A stretch of DNA of 42,127 bases from Streptomyces echinoruber (GCF_014651135.1 NZ_BMWH01000041.1:1-42127), one strand, 5' to 3'; positions 14,546-22,479 are shown, counted from the stretch's first letter. Notes: generated from the letters alone by a model not told the origin. A program made the numbers and translations.

Positions 14546-15112
14546 CTACGGGCCGCACGCCGCGCAGGCCGGGCCGACGGCTAAGCGCCCCTCGGTGCGC
14601 TCCTCGACGCGGGCCAGCACCTCACGGGCGTCGATGCCGGCGTGGGCGAGCACCTCGACGGCGCGCGCCCGGGGGTCCGCGACGATCGCCGCGAGCAGGT
14701 CCAGACCGCACGCACGGCCGTCGCCACGGCGGGCGGCGCGCTCGCACGCGTGCTCCATGGCGCCCGCGGCCAGCGGCGACCAGCCCGCGGCCTCCGCCAC
14801 CACCGGGACGGCGCCCGAGTCCTCGACGGAGCCCTGCCAGCGCAGGCCGTAGCCGATGCTGCGCTGCACCAGGTAGCCCAGCAGCCGGGCCAGCCGCGGC
14901 CCGTCGTCGACCGCAGCGCGTGCCTGCGGGTCGGCCTCCAGCAACGTGTGCAGCAGGTGGGCGGTGTCGATCTGCCGGTCGCCGTCCCGCACGGCCCGGC
15001 GGCGCGCGCCGGCGACCACCGCCGCCAGCTCCTCGCCGAGCCGGGCGGTACGGTCGTCGCGGTCGCCGCCCTGGTCGTCGTGGGCCGGCTGTCGGGAGCT
15101 ACGGGACTGCAC
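14546..15112 (-). CDS. Standalone Clp N-terminal-domain protein
   Basis: The 188-residue product consists of a ClpA/ClpC-type N-terminal domain with its two helical repeats (IDTAHLLHTLLEADPQARAAVDD near 48-70; CGLDLLAAIVADPRARAVEVL near 134-155). There is no AAA+ ATPase module. Such proteins may act as adaptors or decoys for Clp chaperones, or bind substrates. The C-terminus ends CAAC-GP, a Cys pair that could bind metal or respond to redox. The GTG start is tentative because the nearest purine tract overlaps it. An intrinsic terminator follows. The gene stands alone. Confidence 0.85.
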   Translation of the reverse strand: MQSRSSRQPAHDDQGGDRDDRTARLGEELAAVVAGARRRAVRDGDRQIDTAHLLHTLLEADPQARAAVDDGPRLARLLGYLVQRSIGYGLRWQGSVEDSGAVPVVAEAAGWSPLAAGAMEHACERAARRGDGRACGLDLLAAIVADPRARAVEVLAHAGIDAREVLARVEERTEGRLAVGPACAACGP

Positions 15113-15255
15113 ACTCCCACCCCATCACTCCCCCCGGCTCCGGGCATCCCCGGCAGGAAGCATTTCCGCGTCCCACAGGAAGCGGACGACACCGGCCGGA
15201 ACATCCTCCTCACGGAGGAAATCACGCCGTTCCTCCCCGGTGGCCGGACACGTGG

Positions 15256-15287
15256 CGGCGCCCCGCGGACCGCTCCGCGGGGCGCCG
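15256..15287 (-). terminator. 14-bp perfect hairpin after the PadR gene
   Basis: Arms 15256-15269 and 15274-15287 are exact complements with a CCGC loop. The hairpin lies between the Clp N-domain gene start and the PadR stop, about 55 bases past the latter. No T-tract. Confidence 0.75.
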
Positions 15288-15340
15288 GCGGTCGGCACGG
15301 CCGCGCGCGGCGGCCGCCCGGCCGGATGCTCCTGTGGATG

Positions 15341-15964
15341 TCAGTCCTCGTCGGCGAGGATCAGGTACAGCTTCTTGCGGGCCTCGTTGATGACCCCGAG
15401 CGCCTTCTCGCGCTGCTCCTTGCTGCCGGTCTTCCAGACCTGGCCGAAGGCCTCCATCAGGCCGAACCCGGCCTGGCGGATGTCGTTGAGGGCTTCCCAG
15501 TCGATCCCGCGCGACGCCTCCTCCCAGGGGGCGTCGGGACCCTCGTCGGCTGCGGCGCGGCCCGTCTCGGTGAGCGAGAACAGCTTCTTGCCGCCCTCGC
15601 TCTCGCTGGTGATGAGCCCCTCGTCCTCCAGCAGTTGCAGGGTGGGGTAGACCGAGCCGGGGCTCGGCTTCCACGCGCCGCCGCTGCGCTCGGCGATCTC
15701 CTGGATCATCTCGTAGCCGTGCATGGGCCGGTCCTTCAGCAGGGCCAGGATCGACGCCCGTACGTCGCCGCGCCGTGCCCTGCCCCGTCCCGGTCCGCCG
15801 CGGCCGCGCGGCCCCCAGGGGCCGGGGCCGAACGGGCCGCCCGGGCCGAAGCCGGGACCGCCGGGGCCGAAGGGCCCGAAGGCCGCGCGCCGCCCCTCGC
15901 CCCGGCCGCGCGGGCCAAAGCCGGGACCGCGGTGACCGTGCTCGAAACCGTGCATACGCATCAT
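15341..15964 (-). CDS. PadR-family transcriptional regulator with Gly/Pro-rich N-terminus
   Basis: The product (207 residues from this start) has a PadR winged helix at about residues 65-145 (ASILALLKDRPMHGYEMIQEI, then KPSPGSVYPTLQLLEDEGLI) and a C-terminal dimerisation helix. The first 60 residues are low-complexity (GPGGPGFGPGGPFGPGPWGP), often seen in actinobacterial PadR proteins. Position 15964 or the adjacent ATG at 15961 is the start, with GGAG 5-8 bases upstream; a GTG at 15970 overlaps that GGAG and is unlikely. PadR proteins repress efflux or detoxification genes. No transporter is adjacent, so it may act in trans or on the divergent VOC gene. A palindrome upstream suggests autoregulation. 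Confidence 0.92.
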   Translation of the reverse strand: MMRMHGFEHGHRGPGFGPRGRGEGRRAAFGPFGPGGPGFGPGGPFGPGPWGPRGRGGPGRGRARRGDVRASILALLKDRPMHGYEMIQEIAERSGGAWKPSPGSVYPTLQLLEDEGLITSESEGGKKLFSLTETGRAAADEGPDAPWEEASRGIDWEALNDIRQAGFGLMEAFGQVWKTGSKEQREKALGVINEARKKLYLILADED

Positions 15965-16012
15965 CGTCACTCCATTTCGTCACTTCATCGCTGATCTGTC
16001 GCGATGACTCGA

Positions 16013-16022
16013 CGATATATCG
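16013..16022. promoter_or_regulatory. Candidate PadR operator
   Basis: CGATATATCG is a perfect 10-base palindrome about 50 bases before the PadR start, in an AT-richer patch. ATAT-centred dyads are typical of PadR self-operators. Confidence 0.5.
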
Positions 16023-16137
16023 GAACTGTTCGGCTGACAACCCCCTGCCGTGAAGCGGCCGTAACCCGTCCCGAGGAAGGCGCCTCGGATCTCACCGGAG
16101 CTGCACCAGCCCCCGATATCGGCGACGGCCGGGGGTC

Positions 16138-16171
16138 GTCGCGGAGCGGGTGTGGTCGCGGAGCGGGTGCG
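16138..16171. repeat. 17-bp tandem duplication before the VOC gene
   Basis: Copies at 16138-16154 and 16155-16171 differ at one base (GTCGCGGAGCGGGTGTG versus ...TGCG). The second copy ends 13 bases before the VOC start codon. Confidence 0.75.
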
Positions 16172-16184
16172 TAGGATCGCCGGC

Positions 16185-16925
16185 ATGGCACTGCGACCGG
16201 TGATGGTGAACATCAAGGCACTTGACGCCTCGGCGGTCGGCCGGTTCTGGGCACAGGCGCTCGGCTGGAGTACCTACAGCCCCGGCGTGACCACCTACGT
16301 CGGACCCGTCGGCGGCCTCGTGTGGCCGGACCCGGTCGCCGTCGGTATCGACGTCGTTCCCGTCCCGGAACCCAGGACGACGACGAAGAACCGTGTGCAC
16401 CTCGATCTCGCCACCACCTCCGCGGCCCATCAGGCGGAGCTGGTCGCGCGCCTGAAGGCACTCGGCGCGACGCCCGCCCACGTGGGCCAGGGCAACGTGC
16501 CGTGGACGGTCCTCGCCGACCCGGAGGGCAACGAGTTCTGCGTGCTGGAGCCCCGGGAGATCTACCGGGACACCGGGCCGATCGCCGCGGTGGTGGTCGA
16601 CTGCGCGGATCCGCGGGCCATGGCCCGGTTCTGGGGTGAGGCGGTGGACTGGGCCCTGCACGAAGTGACCGACGATCATGCGGTGCTGCGCTCCGCCAAG
16701 GGTGTCGGCCCGTATCTCGAGTTCCTCCGCACGCCCGGCGTGAAGACCGTGCCGGACCGCGTCCACCTCGACCTGCTGCCGTACCCCGGTGACGACAAAG
16801 CGGCGGAGGTGGCCCGGCTGCGGGCCCTCGGCGCCACCGACCTCGACCTCGGCCAGGGCGACGTCCCGTGGACGTGCCTGGTCGACCCGGAGGGCCACGA
16901 GTTCTGCGTCCTCGCCCCGTCCTGA
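16185..16925 (+). CDS. Tandem VOC (glyoxalase-like) domain protein
   Basis: The 246-residue product consists of two related VOC domains, each ending in a matching block: GQGNVPWTVLADPEGNEFCVLEP near residues 103-125 and GQGDVPWTCLVDPEGHEFCVLAP at the C-terminus. The HLDL strand recurs in both, and the repeated Glu and His positions suit metal binding. The family includes glyoxalases, dioxygenases and antibiotic-resistance binding proteins; this glyoxalase-like subtype has no assigned reaction. An in-frame GTG lies 11 codons upstream, but the ATG at 16185 matches the domain start. It is divergent from the PadR gene, which may control it. Confidence 0.88.
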   Translation: MALRPVMVNIKALDASAVGRFWAQALGWSTYSPGVTTYVGPVGGLVWPDPVAVGIDVVPVPEPRTTTKNRVHLDLATTSAAHQAELVARLKALGATPAHVGQGNVPWTVLADPEGNEFCVLEPREIYRDTGPIAAVVVDCADPRAMARFWGEAVDWALHEVTDDHAVLRSAKGVGPYLEFLRTPGVKTVPDRVHLDLLPYPGDDKAAEVARLRALGATDLDLGQGDVPWTCLVDPEGHEFCVLAPS

Positions 16926-17005
16926 CACCTCCGTCCTGACCACCCCGCCCTGGCACGGAGCCCCGACGTTCGCCGAGACGGGTCGGGCCGCGACCGCGCG
17001 GGCAC

Positions 17006-17053
17006 CGGCGCGGGCCGGATTCCCCCGACCGGTGCGGGCCGGATTCCCCCGAT
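17006..17053. repeat. 24-bp tandem duplication upstream of phzF-like gene
   Basis: 17006-17029 and 17030-17053 agree at 22 of 24 positions. The second copy ends 42 bases before the PhzF-like start, so it may lie in or near the promoter. Confidence 0.75.
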
Positions 17054-17095
17054 TGGCCTTGGCCCGCGGCTTCCCGCAGGCCCTAGCGTCGGACC

Positions 17096-17905
17096 ATGCG
17101 CATCCGAATCGTCGACGCCTTCACCGACCGCCCCTTCTCCGGCAACCCGGCCGGAGTGCTGCTCCTGGACGCCTACCCGGACGACGACTGGCTGCAGAAC
17201 GTCGCCCGGGAGGTCAACCACGCCGAGACGGCGTTCGCCCACCGCCTGCCGGAGGGCGGCGAGGCCGACTGGGCGCTGCGCTGGTTCACCCCGGCCACCG
17301 AGGTCGCCCTGTGCGGCCACGCCACGCTCGCCACCGCCCACGTGCTGCACACCACCGGCGCCCACGCGGGCCCGGTGCGCTTCGCCACCCGCAGCGGGGT
17401 GCTGGTCGCCACGCCCGGCGCGGACGGCTGGATCACCCTGGACTTCCCGACCGCGCCGCTCACGCCCGTCGAGGTCCCCGACGGGATCGCCGAGGCGCTG
17501 GGCGCGACGCCGCTCGCGGCCGCCGACACCGGTCCGGCCGTCGGCGACCTGGTGGTGGAGCTCGCCGACGAGAAGACCGTCCGCGCCCTCGCCCCCGACG
17601 TGCGGGCGCTGGGCCGCCACTCGGCGCGCGGCATCATCGCCACCGCCCGCGCCGCAAGCCCGGACGGCGGCTACGACTTCGTCTCGCGCTGCTTCTTCCC
17701 CAACGTCGGCATCGACGAGGACCCGGTCACCGGCAGCGCCCACACGGCGCTCGCCCCCTTCTGGTCCGACCGCCTCGGCCGCCCGGACCTCACCGGTCTG
17801 CAGGCCTCCGCCCGCTCCGGCCTGGTGCGCACCGCGCTGCGCGGCGACAGGACGCTGCTGGCCGGCCGCGCGGTCACGGTGATCGAGGGCGAGCTGCTCG
17901 CCTGA
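17096..17905 (+). CDS. PhzF-family epimerase/isomerase
   Basis: The 269-residue protein has the PhzF fold: IVDAFTDRPFSGNPAGV at residues 4-20, the catalytic Glu in NHAETAF (about residue 45), LCGHATLATAHVL near 76-88, and the second-half GIDEDPVTGSAHTAL block. PhzF enzymes catalyse a suprafacial hydrogen shift; PhzF proper acts in phenazine synthesis, but most members, including ones like this with no phenazine genes nearby, have unknown substrates. The ATG at 17096 is well placed against the first strand. The gene is convergent with the CPBP protease gene, and a 27-bp array fills the gap. Confidence 0.92.
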   Translation: MRIRIVDAFTDRPFSGNPAGVLLLDAYPDDDWLQNVAREVNHAETAFAHRLPEGGEADWALRWFTPATEVALCGHATLATAHVLHTTGAHAGPVRFATRSGVLVATPGADGWITLDFPTAPLTPVEVPDGIAEALGATPLAAADTGPAVGDLVVELADEKTVRALAPDVRALGRHSARGIIATARAASPDGGYDFVSRCFFPNVGIDEDPVTGSAHTALAPFWSDRLGRPDLTGLQASARSGLVRTALRGDRTLLAGRAVTVIEGELLA

Positions 17906-17929
17906 GCGGCGCGGCGGACGACCGGGAAG

Positions 17930-18074
17930 GGAACTCTCACGCCTCGGGTGGTCGGCCAAGGACTCACGCCTCCGGCGGCCGGGAAGGAACTCGCACCTCC
18001 GGCGACCGGGAAGGGACTCACGCCTCCGGCGGCCGGGAAGGAACTCGCACCTCCGGCGGCCGGGAAGGGGCTCA
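17930..18074. repeat. 27-bp alternating tandem repeat between convergent genes
   Basis: Units at 17960-17986, 17987-18013, 18014-18040 and 18041-18067 are 27 bases each. They alternate between an A form (GGACTCACGCC...) and a B form (GAACTCGCACC...), giving a 54-bp higher-order unit. A diverged copy precedes (from 17930) and a partial one reaches the CPBP stop codon. Frames across it stay open (27 is a multiple of 3), but no gene is likely. Confidence 0.9.
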
Positions 18075-18872
18075 CGCCGTGGGCAGCCAGCCCACCTTCC
18101 CGGCCAGCAGCGCGTACCCGACGAACGCCCCGATGTCGAGGAAGGAGTGCGCGACCACCAGCGGGCCGACCCGGCGCCAGCGCCGGTAGAGCAGGACGAA
18201 CACCACGCCCATCACCATGTTGCCGACGAAGCCGCCGATGCCCTGGTAGAGGTGGTACGAGCCGCGCAGCACCGAGCTGGCGACCAGTGCCGTGCCCGGC
18301 GTCCAGCCCAGCCGGTCGAGCCGGCGCAGCAGGTAGCCGACGACGATCACCTCCTCCAGCACCGCGTTCTGCACCGCCGACAGCACCAGCACCGGGTACT
18401 TCCACCACACGTCGGGCAGTGCCTCCGGCACCACGGTGAGGTTGGCGCCGGCGCCGCGGGCGGCCAGGTAGAAGGCGATGCCCGTGCTGCCGATCACCGC
18501 GGCCAGCACGGCGCCGCGGGCGAGGTCGGGCCGGGGCCGGGTGCGGTCGAAGCCGAGGCTGCGCAGGCTCGCGCCCTCCCGCAGCAGGAAGTGCGCGACC
18601 AGCGCGACCGGCACCAGCGCCGTGGCGATCCCGAACAGCTGCCAGGCCAGGTCCAGCCAGGGCCGGCCCGGCGCGGCCGACGCGTTCATCGTCGCCGCCT
18701 GGTCCTTCAGGCCCCCCGGCTTCGTCACCGAACCGAGGAAGCTGATCAGCGCCGACACCGCGCTCGCGCCGAGCGACAGCGCCAGCACGAGCAGCGTCTC
18801 GTCCCGCAGTGTCCGGCGCGAGGGCCGCTCGTCCGGAGAAGAGTCGGCCACCGGGCCCGCTTCCGCCTGCAC
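18072..18872 (-). CDS. CPBP-family intramembrane metalloprotease-like protein
   Basis: The 266-residue product is a CPBP (CAAX protease and bacteriocin-processing) membrane protein with about seven hydrophobic segments. Motif 1 is NAVLEEVIVVGYLLRRL, where the two Glu residues are kept but the usual Arg (EExxxR) is Val. Motif 2 supplies His in SYHLYQG and motif 3 His in VVAHSFLDI. Such proteins cleave or process membrane substrates; a peptide or protein-maturation role is inferred. The GTG at 18872 has GGGAGG five bases upstream; an ATG at 18893 is the alternative. The gene stands alone, convergent with the phzF-like gene. Confidence 0.85.
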   Translation of the reverse strand: MQAEAGPVADSSPDERPSRRTLRDETLLVLALSLGASAVSALISFLGSVTKPGGLKDQAATMNASAAPGRPWLDLAWQLFGIATALVPVALVAHFLLREGASLRSLGFDRTRPRPDLARGAVLAAVIGSTGIAFYLAARGAGANLTVVPEALPDVWWKYPVLVLSAVQNAVLEEVIVVGYLLRRLDRLGWTPGTALVASSVLRGSYHLYQGIGGFVGNMVMGVVFVLLYRRWRRVGPLVVAHSFLDIGAFVGYALLAGKVGWLPTA

Positions 18873-19067
18873 ACACGCCTCCCATCGAGCCATCCCGCCC
18901 CGCCGGACCGCGTCCTCGCGTCCTGGCCGGGCGAGGAGGGGTGCCGTACGGGCGTACTCAGCCTCGCACGCCGTACGGCGACGGGCCGGGACGGGTCCCG
19001 GGAAGCGTGCCCCGAACCGGCGCCGCCCGGGGCCGGGCGGCGCCCCGAGCGCGGGAGAAGGCGCCCG

Positions 19068-20585
19068 TCAGCCCAGGGGCACCGGCTCCGGCAGCCCCAC
19101 GGGCCAGGTGTGCACGGGCTCCCCGCGGTGCGTCAGCTCGCGGTAGCGGCGGGTCGTGGCCGCCAGGGCGGCCTCCCGGCTCAACCCCCGCTCCAGCGCC
19201 CGGTGGAAGGTGGCGACCTGCCACTGCGCGCCGTTGACCCGGCGCCGGCACCGCTCCTCGATCACGCCGAGGTAGAAGTCCCGGTCGGCGGGCTCCACCC
19301 CCCACGCGTCCAGGCCGGCGGCGGCCAGCGGCAGCAGCTCGTCGCGCACCAGGGTCACGGCGTCCACCTCGCCCACCCCGCCCAGGCGGCCGCGCCGGGG
19401 CCAGGCCAGGCGGGCGTCGATGCCGTGCCGGCAGGCCGCGTCGAAGTTGGCGGCGGCCGTCTCGAACGGCATCCTCGTCCACACCGGCCGCGCCTCCTCG
19501 GCCAGGGCGCGCACCAGGCCGTAGTAGAAGGCCGCGTTGGCGAGCACGTCGGTGACGGTGGGCCCGGCGGGCAGCACGCGGTTCTCCACGCGCAGGTGCG
19601 GTACGCCGTCGGCGACGTCGTAGACCGGGCGGTTCCAGCGGTAGACGGTGCCGTTGTGCAGGACCAGCTCGGCGAGTTTCGGGGCGCCGCCCGCCTCGAT
19701 CACCTTCAGGGGGTCCTCGTCGTCGCAGATCGGCAGCAGCGCCGGGAAGTACCGCAGGTTCTCCTCGAACAGCTCGCGGGCCGAGGAGATCCACCGCTCG
19801 CCGAACCAGGTGCGCGGCCGCACGCCCTGGGCCTGCAACTCGGGCGGGCGGGTGTCGGTGGCCTGCTGGAACAGCGGGGGCCGCGACTCGCGCCACAGCT
19901 CACGCCCGAAGAGGAACGGCGAGTTGGCGCCGACGGCCACCTGGGCGGCGGCGACGGCCTGGGCCGCGTTCCACACGTCCGCGAAACGGCCCGGGGTGAC
20001 CTGCAGGTGCAGCTGCACGGAGGTGCAGGCCGCCTCCGGCGCGATCGACCGGTGGGTGCAGGTCAGGTGCTCCACGCCCTCGATGTCGAGGCGGAAGTCC
20101 TCGCCGCGCGCCGCCACGATCTGGTCGTTGAGCAGCGTGTAGCGGTCGACGTCGGAGAGATTGGCGGAGATCACGTCGTCGCGGTCGAGCGTGGGCAGAA
20201 TGCCGATCATCACGATGCCGGCGTCGACCTCGCCGGCTTTCCGGTCGGCATACGCCAGCGATGTGCGCAGCTCCTCGGCGAGCCGGTCGAATACCCGCCC
20301 GCCCAGGCGGTGCGGGGCTATGTTCACCTCCAGATTGAACATGGCGAGTTCCGTTTGGAAATCGCGGCTCGCTATGCGCTCCAGCACTTGCGCGTTCAGC
20401 ATTTTCGGCATGCCGTCGGAGCCGACGAGATTCAATTCGATCTCCAGCCCCATCAGATTCTGGGGGCGGTCGAACCGCTCCTCGGCCAGCAGACGCTCCA
20501 GCCCCGTCAGGCACTGCCGGAGCTTGTCGCGGTAGCGGTGGCGATCGGACAGGTCGAAGGAGCCTGCCACGACCTTCTCACCCAT
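19068..20585 (-). CDS. GCS2-family (glutamate-cysteine ligase-like) carboxylate-amine ligase
   Basis: The 505-residue protein belongs to the GCS2 ATP-dependent ligase family. NLMGLEIELNLVG at about residues 44-56 is the typical opening; ACTSVQLHLQV and the VENRVLPAGPTVTDVLAN segment follow. Family members join glutamate or another carboxylate to an amine such as cysteine. No glutathione synthetase gene is adjacent, and actinomycetes use mycothiol, so gamma-glutamylcysteine synthesis is not assumed. The ATG at 20585 has GGAGGGA seven bases upstream; the frame continues upstream without recognisable protein. The long spacer on its 5' side suggests elaborate control. Confidence 0.88.
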   Translation of the reverse strand: MGEKVVAGSFDLSDRHRYRDKLRQCLTGLERLLAEERFDRPQNLMGLEIELNLVGSDGMPKMLNAQVLERIASRDFQTELAMFNLEVNIAPHRLGGRVFDRLAEELRTSLAYADRKAGEVDAGIVMIGILPTLDRDDVISANLSDVDRYTLLNDQIVAARGEDFRLDIEGVEHLTCTHRSIAPEAACTSVQLHLQVTPGRFADVWNAAQAVAAAQVAVGANSPFLFGRELWRESRPPLFQQATDTRPPELQAQGVRPRTWFGERWISSARELFEENLRYFPALLPICDDEDPLKVIEAGGAPKLAELVLHNGTVYRWNRPVYDVADGVPHLRVENRVLPAGPTVTDVLANAAFYYGLVRALAEEARPVWTRMPFETAAANFDAACRHGIDARLAWPRRGRLGGVGEVDAVTLVRDELLPLAAAGLDAWGVEPADRDFYLGVIEERCRRRVNGAQWQVATFHRALERGLSREAALAATTRRYRELTHRGEPVHTWPVGLPEPVPLG

Positions 20586-21146
20586 GGAAGCGTCCCTCCT
20601 CGGCTGGGCGGACGGACGATCCGGCCGCCGGTGTCCCGGGTCAGGGTGGATGATGCCCCGCCGAAGCGATCGATAACGTCCCCCGGCGACCGGGGTACCC
20701 GCTACGCTGGTCCGGGAGCGCCGCAGGCACATTCACGAGGCATGCCGCACGACGCAGTTTCGAATGCCCCGTGCCTCTCGTGAAAAACGCCGATGACAAC
20801 GCGCCGTCCGCGCGGAACACGTCGCCGCAGGTCAGGCCGGGGAACAGCAGGGCGGAACCGGGATCATTTTCGCATAACCGCGACCGAATGACCCCTTGCC
20901 CTACTCACCGGAAACAGTTAGACGAAACACCGTCTGAACATTTGTCGTATAAACTCTGTGCAAGGCAGAAGGTTGGCGCCCATGGTCCCGGCTGCCGCCG
21001 TTCCCGCGCACGGCGGGCCTCGTCCGCACCCTCCTCCACGGCCCGGCTCCGCCTTTCTGGCTTCGTGTTCCGATTCCTGTGAGCTGACAGCGTCGTCCGC
21101 CCCCGCCCTCGCGCCACTGTGCCTGTCGAATGAGAGGCGACCCACC
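20586..21146. other. Long divergent intergenic region with inverted repeats and -10-like element
   Basis: This 560-base spacer holds no convincing gene; a 103-codon frame (20771-21082) lacks coding character. It contains an inverted repeat TTCACGAGGCA (20732-20742) against 20772-20784 with a two-base bulge. A low-GC tract (20860-20965) holds AGACG/CGTCT (20920-20924, 20931-20935) and then TATAAA (20948-20953), suggesting a regulated promoter for the plus-strand gene at 21147. Confidence 0.5.
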
Positions 21147-21731
21147 ATGCCGTTGCATGTCCCCCCGGCTCCCGCGCCCGCACTGCGCTCCGTCCTCACG
21201 GCACTCGGTTCCCCCACCGCGGTCCGCGAAGCCCGAACACCCTCGCTGCGCACCGCCCAGGGGCCGGCCACGCCCGAACTCCCGCTGCCCGTGCACGTCC
21301 TGGAGCAGGCACCCGCCAAGGACGCCCCGGCCACCCGGCTCGCCGGGTGGCGCTTCCTGATCCGCTGCGGCGACCGCGCGGTGGCCGCGGCGGAGACCAT
21401 GCTCACCCCCGACGGGTGGGCGTTCTCGCACTTCTTCGAGGGGCCCTACGTGGCCTCCACCGAGCGCGCCCTGCAGCAGGCCGAGGCCCTCACCCACCCC
21501 TACCAGCCGCGCCTGCTGTCCGTACCCGGCCTGTACATGATCACCCTATGGCTGCACGGCGACTGCACCGCGGACGGCGGCACCGGCCACCCCGCCCCCG
21601 CCGACCTGCTCGTGCCCCTGGCCCCGGCCCCGCCCGGCATCGCGGCCCACCGGCCCTACCGGGTCGCCGAACTGCTGCCGGTGCTCACCCACCGGGTACC
21701 CCCGATCCGGCTCCTCGGCTCCCCCGCCTGA
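21147..21731 (+). CDS. Hypothetical protein, Streptomyces-type
   Basis: I do not recognise a named family in this 194-residue protein. The first 60 residues are Pro/Ala/Thr-rich; the middle is ordered (LAGWRFLIRCGDRAVAAAETM, WAFSHFFEGPYVASTERALQQAEAL) with beta-strand and helix patterning, followed by LLSVPGLYMITLWLHGD and a Pro-rich tail. No signal peptide or membrane segment is seen. GAGAGG stands about eight bases before the ATG. A perfect 14-bp hairpin follows the stop. The long upstream spacer with an operator-like repeat suggests regulated expression. Function is not assignable. Confidence 0.72.
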   Translation: MPLHVPPAPAPALRSVLTALGSPTAVREARTPSLRTAQGPATPELPLPVHVLEQAPAKDAPATRLAGWRFLIRCGDRAVAAAETMLTPDGWAFSHFFEGPYVASTERALQQAEALTHPYQPRLLSVPGLYMITLWLHGDCTADGGTGHPAPADLLVPLAPAPPGIAAHRPYRVAELLPVLTHRVPPIRLLGSPA

Positions 21732-21752
21732 CCGGCGTCCCCGCGACCGCCG

Positions 21753-21787
21753 CGTACCCCGCCGCCGCACCCCGGCGGCGGGGTACG
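21753..21787 (+). terminator. 14-bp perfect hairpin terminator
   Basis: CGTACCCCGCCGCC (21753-21766) pairs exactly with 21774-21787 around a seven-base loop, 21 bases past the stop codon of the hypothetical gene. A smaller 7-bp hairpin follows (21802-21820). Confidence 0.8.
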
Positions 21788-22006
21788 TCTGCGTGCCCGC
21801 CCGGGTACGCGCGGTACCCGCGCCCGTCCGGACCAGCCCGCTTCGGCCATCGCGAACCCTCCGAAAGGACCAGGGGGTCGCACTGAACCGTCCGCGCGGG
21901 CCGGGCGTCATCAACCTGTGAGGAAGCCGTACCGCGAAATGCCTGCGGATCGACGCGCCGCGGGCAACACTGGGGTTCGTATCGACGCATCACCACGGGG
22001 GCAGCC

Positions 22007-22243
22007 ATGAACACGACCAAGCGAAAGATCCCACCCATGTGTCAGCACCAGCCGCCGTGCCCCTCAGCCGACTCCGCCGACCGGGACTGCGCCCGTCTCG
22101 TGGCGCACCACCCGGAGCAGGGATGGAGTCTGCTGTGCAACGGCGTCGTCCTGTTCGAGGACACAGGTGAGCTCCTGCCGGACGGCCGGGTCATCGCGCC
22201 GCACCGTCCGCTGGACGCCAGCCGGGTGGTGACGGCCGCCTGA
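22007..22243 (+). CDS. DUF5999 small protein
   Basis: The 78-residue product matches a small streptomycete family by MCQHQPPCPSADSADRDCAR and by GWSLLCNGVVLFEDTGELLP and DGRVIAPHRP. The two Cys in CQHQPPC may bind metal. Its function is unknown. Homologues as I recall often begin at the internal Met (position 22037); the ATG at 22007 has GGGGGC before it and adds ten basic residues. It is expressed alone; the next 700 bases carry only repeats and a pseudogene. Confidence 0.85.
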   Translation: MNTTKRKIPPMCQHQPPCPSADSADRDCARLVAHHPEQGWSLLCNGVVLFEDTGELLPDGRVIAPHRPLDASRVVTAA

Positions 22244-22383
22244 GCACCCGGTCACGGGTGCCGTCCACACGGGGTCGGCGGCGGCGCGCCGGCCCCCACG
22301 TGTGCGCCTGACGCCATGAAGGCCGCGCCGGCCCACCGGTCGGCCGACGCCCGGCGCTCCCCGGCCGCGGCGGCCCGCGGCGG

Positions 22384-22479
22384 CCCCGGTCCTCAAAACC
22401 CCGGTCTCGGGATTCCGGCCCTCAGGGCCCCGGTCCCGGGACCCCGGCCTCAAGATCCCGGCCCGCAGGGCCTCGGCAG
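22384..22479. repeat. Degenerate 14-15 bp CCCCGG repeats
   Basis: Six or so imperfect units begin with CCCGG or CCCCGGT, including the palindrome GGTCCCGGGACC. They lie between the DUF5999 gene and the GH43 relic. No function is visible. Confidence 0.4.

Noticed and set aside
17930..18074. CRISPR array
   Set aside because: The 27-bp units are directly contiguous with no unique spacers, and no cas genes are present.
19068..20585. Calling the GCS2 protein a glutathione or ergothioneine enzyme (GshA/EgtA)
   Set aside because: No partner genes of either pathway lie nearby, and the sequence alone does not fix the substrate.
18147..20783. An 878-codon plus-strand frame opposite the CPBP and GCS2 genes
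   Set aside because: It spans two well-supported genes on the other strand and shows no family motif.
20732..20784. A tRNA-like stretch with GTTTCGAAT between inverted repeats
   Set aside because: The T-loop-like sequence has no matching five-base stem, no anticodon arm or acceptor stem of tRNA geometry; treated only as an inverted repeat.
20771..21082. A 103-codon plus-strand frame in the long spacer
   Set aside because: Composition is not coding-like, no ribosome binding site, and it crosses the AT-rich promoter-like island.
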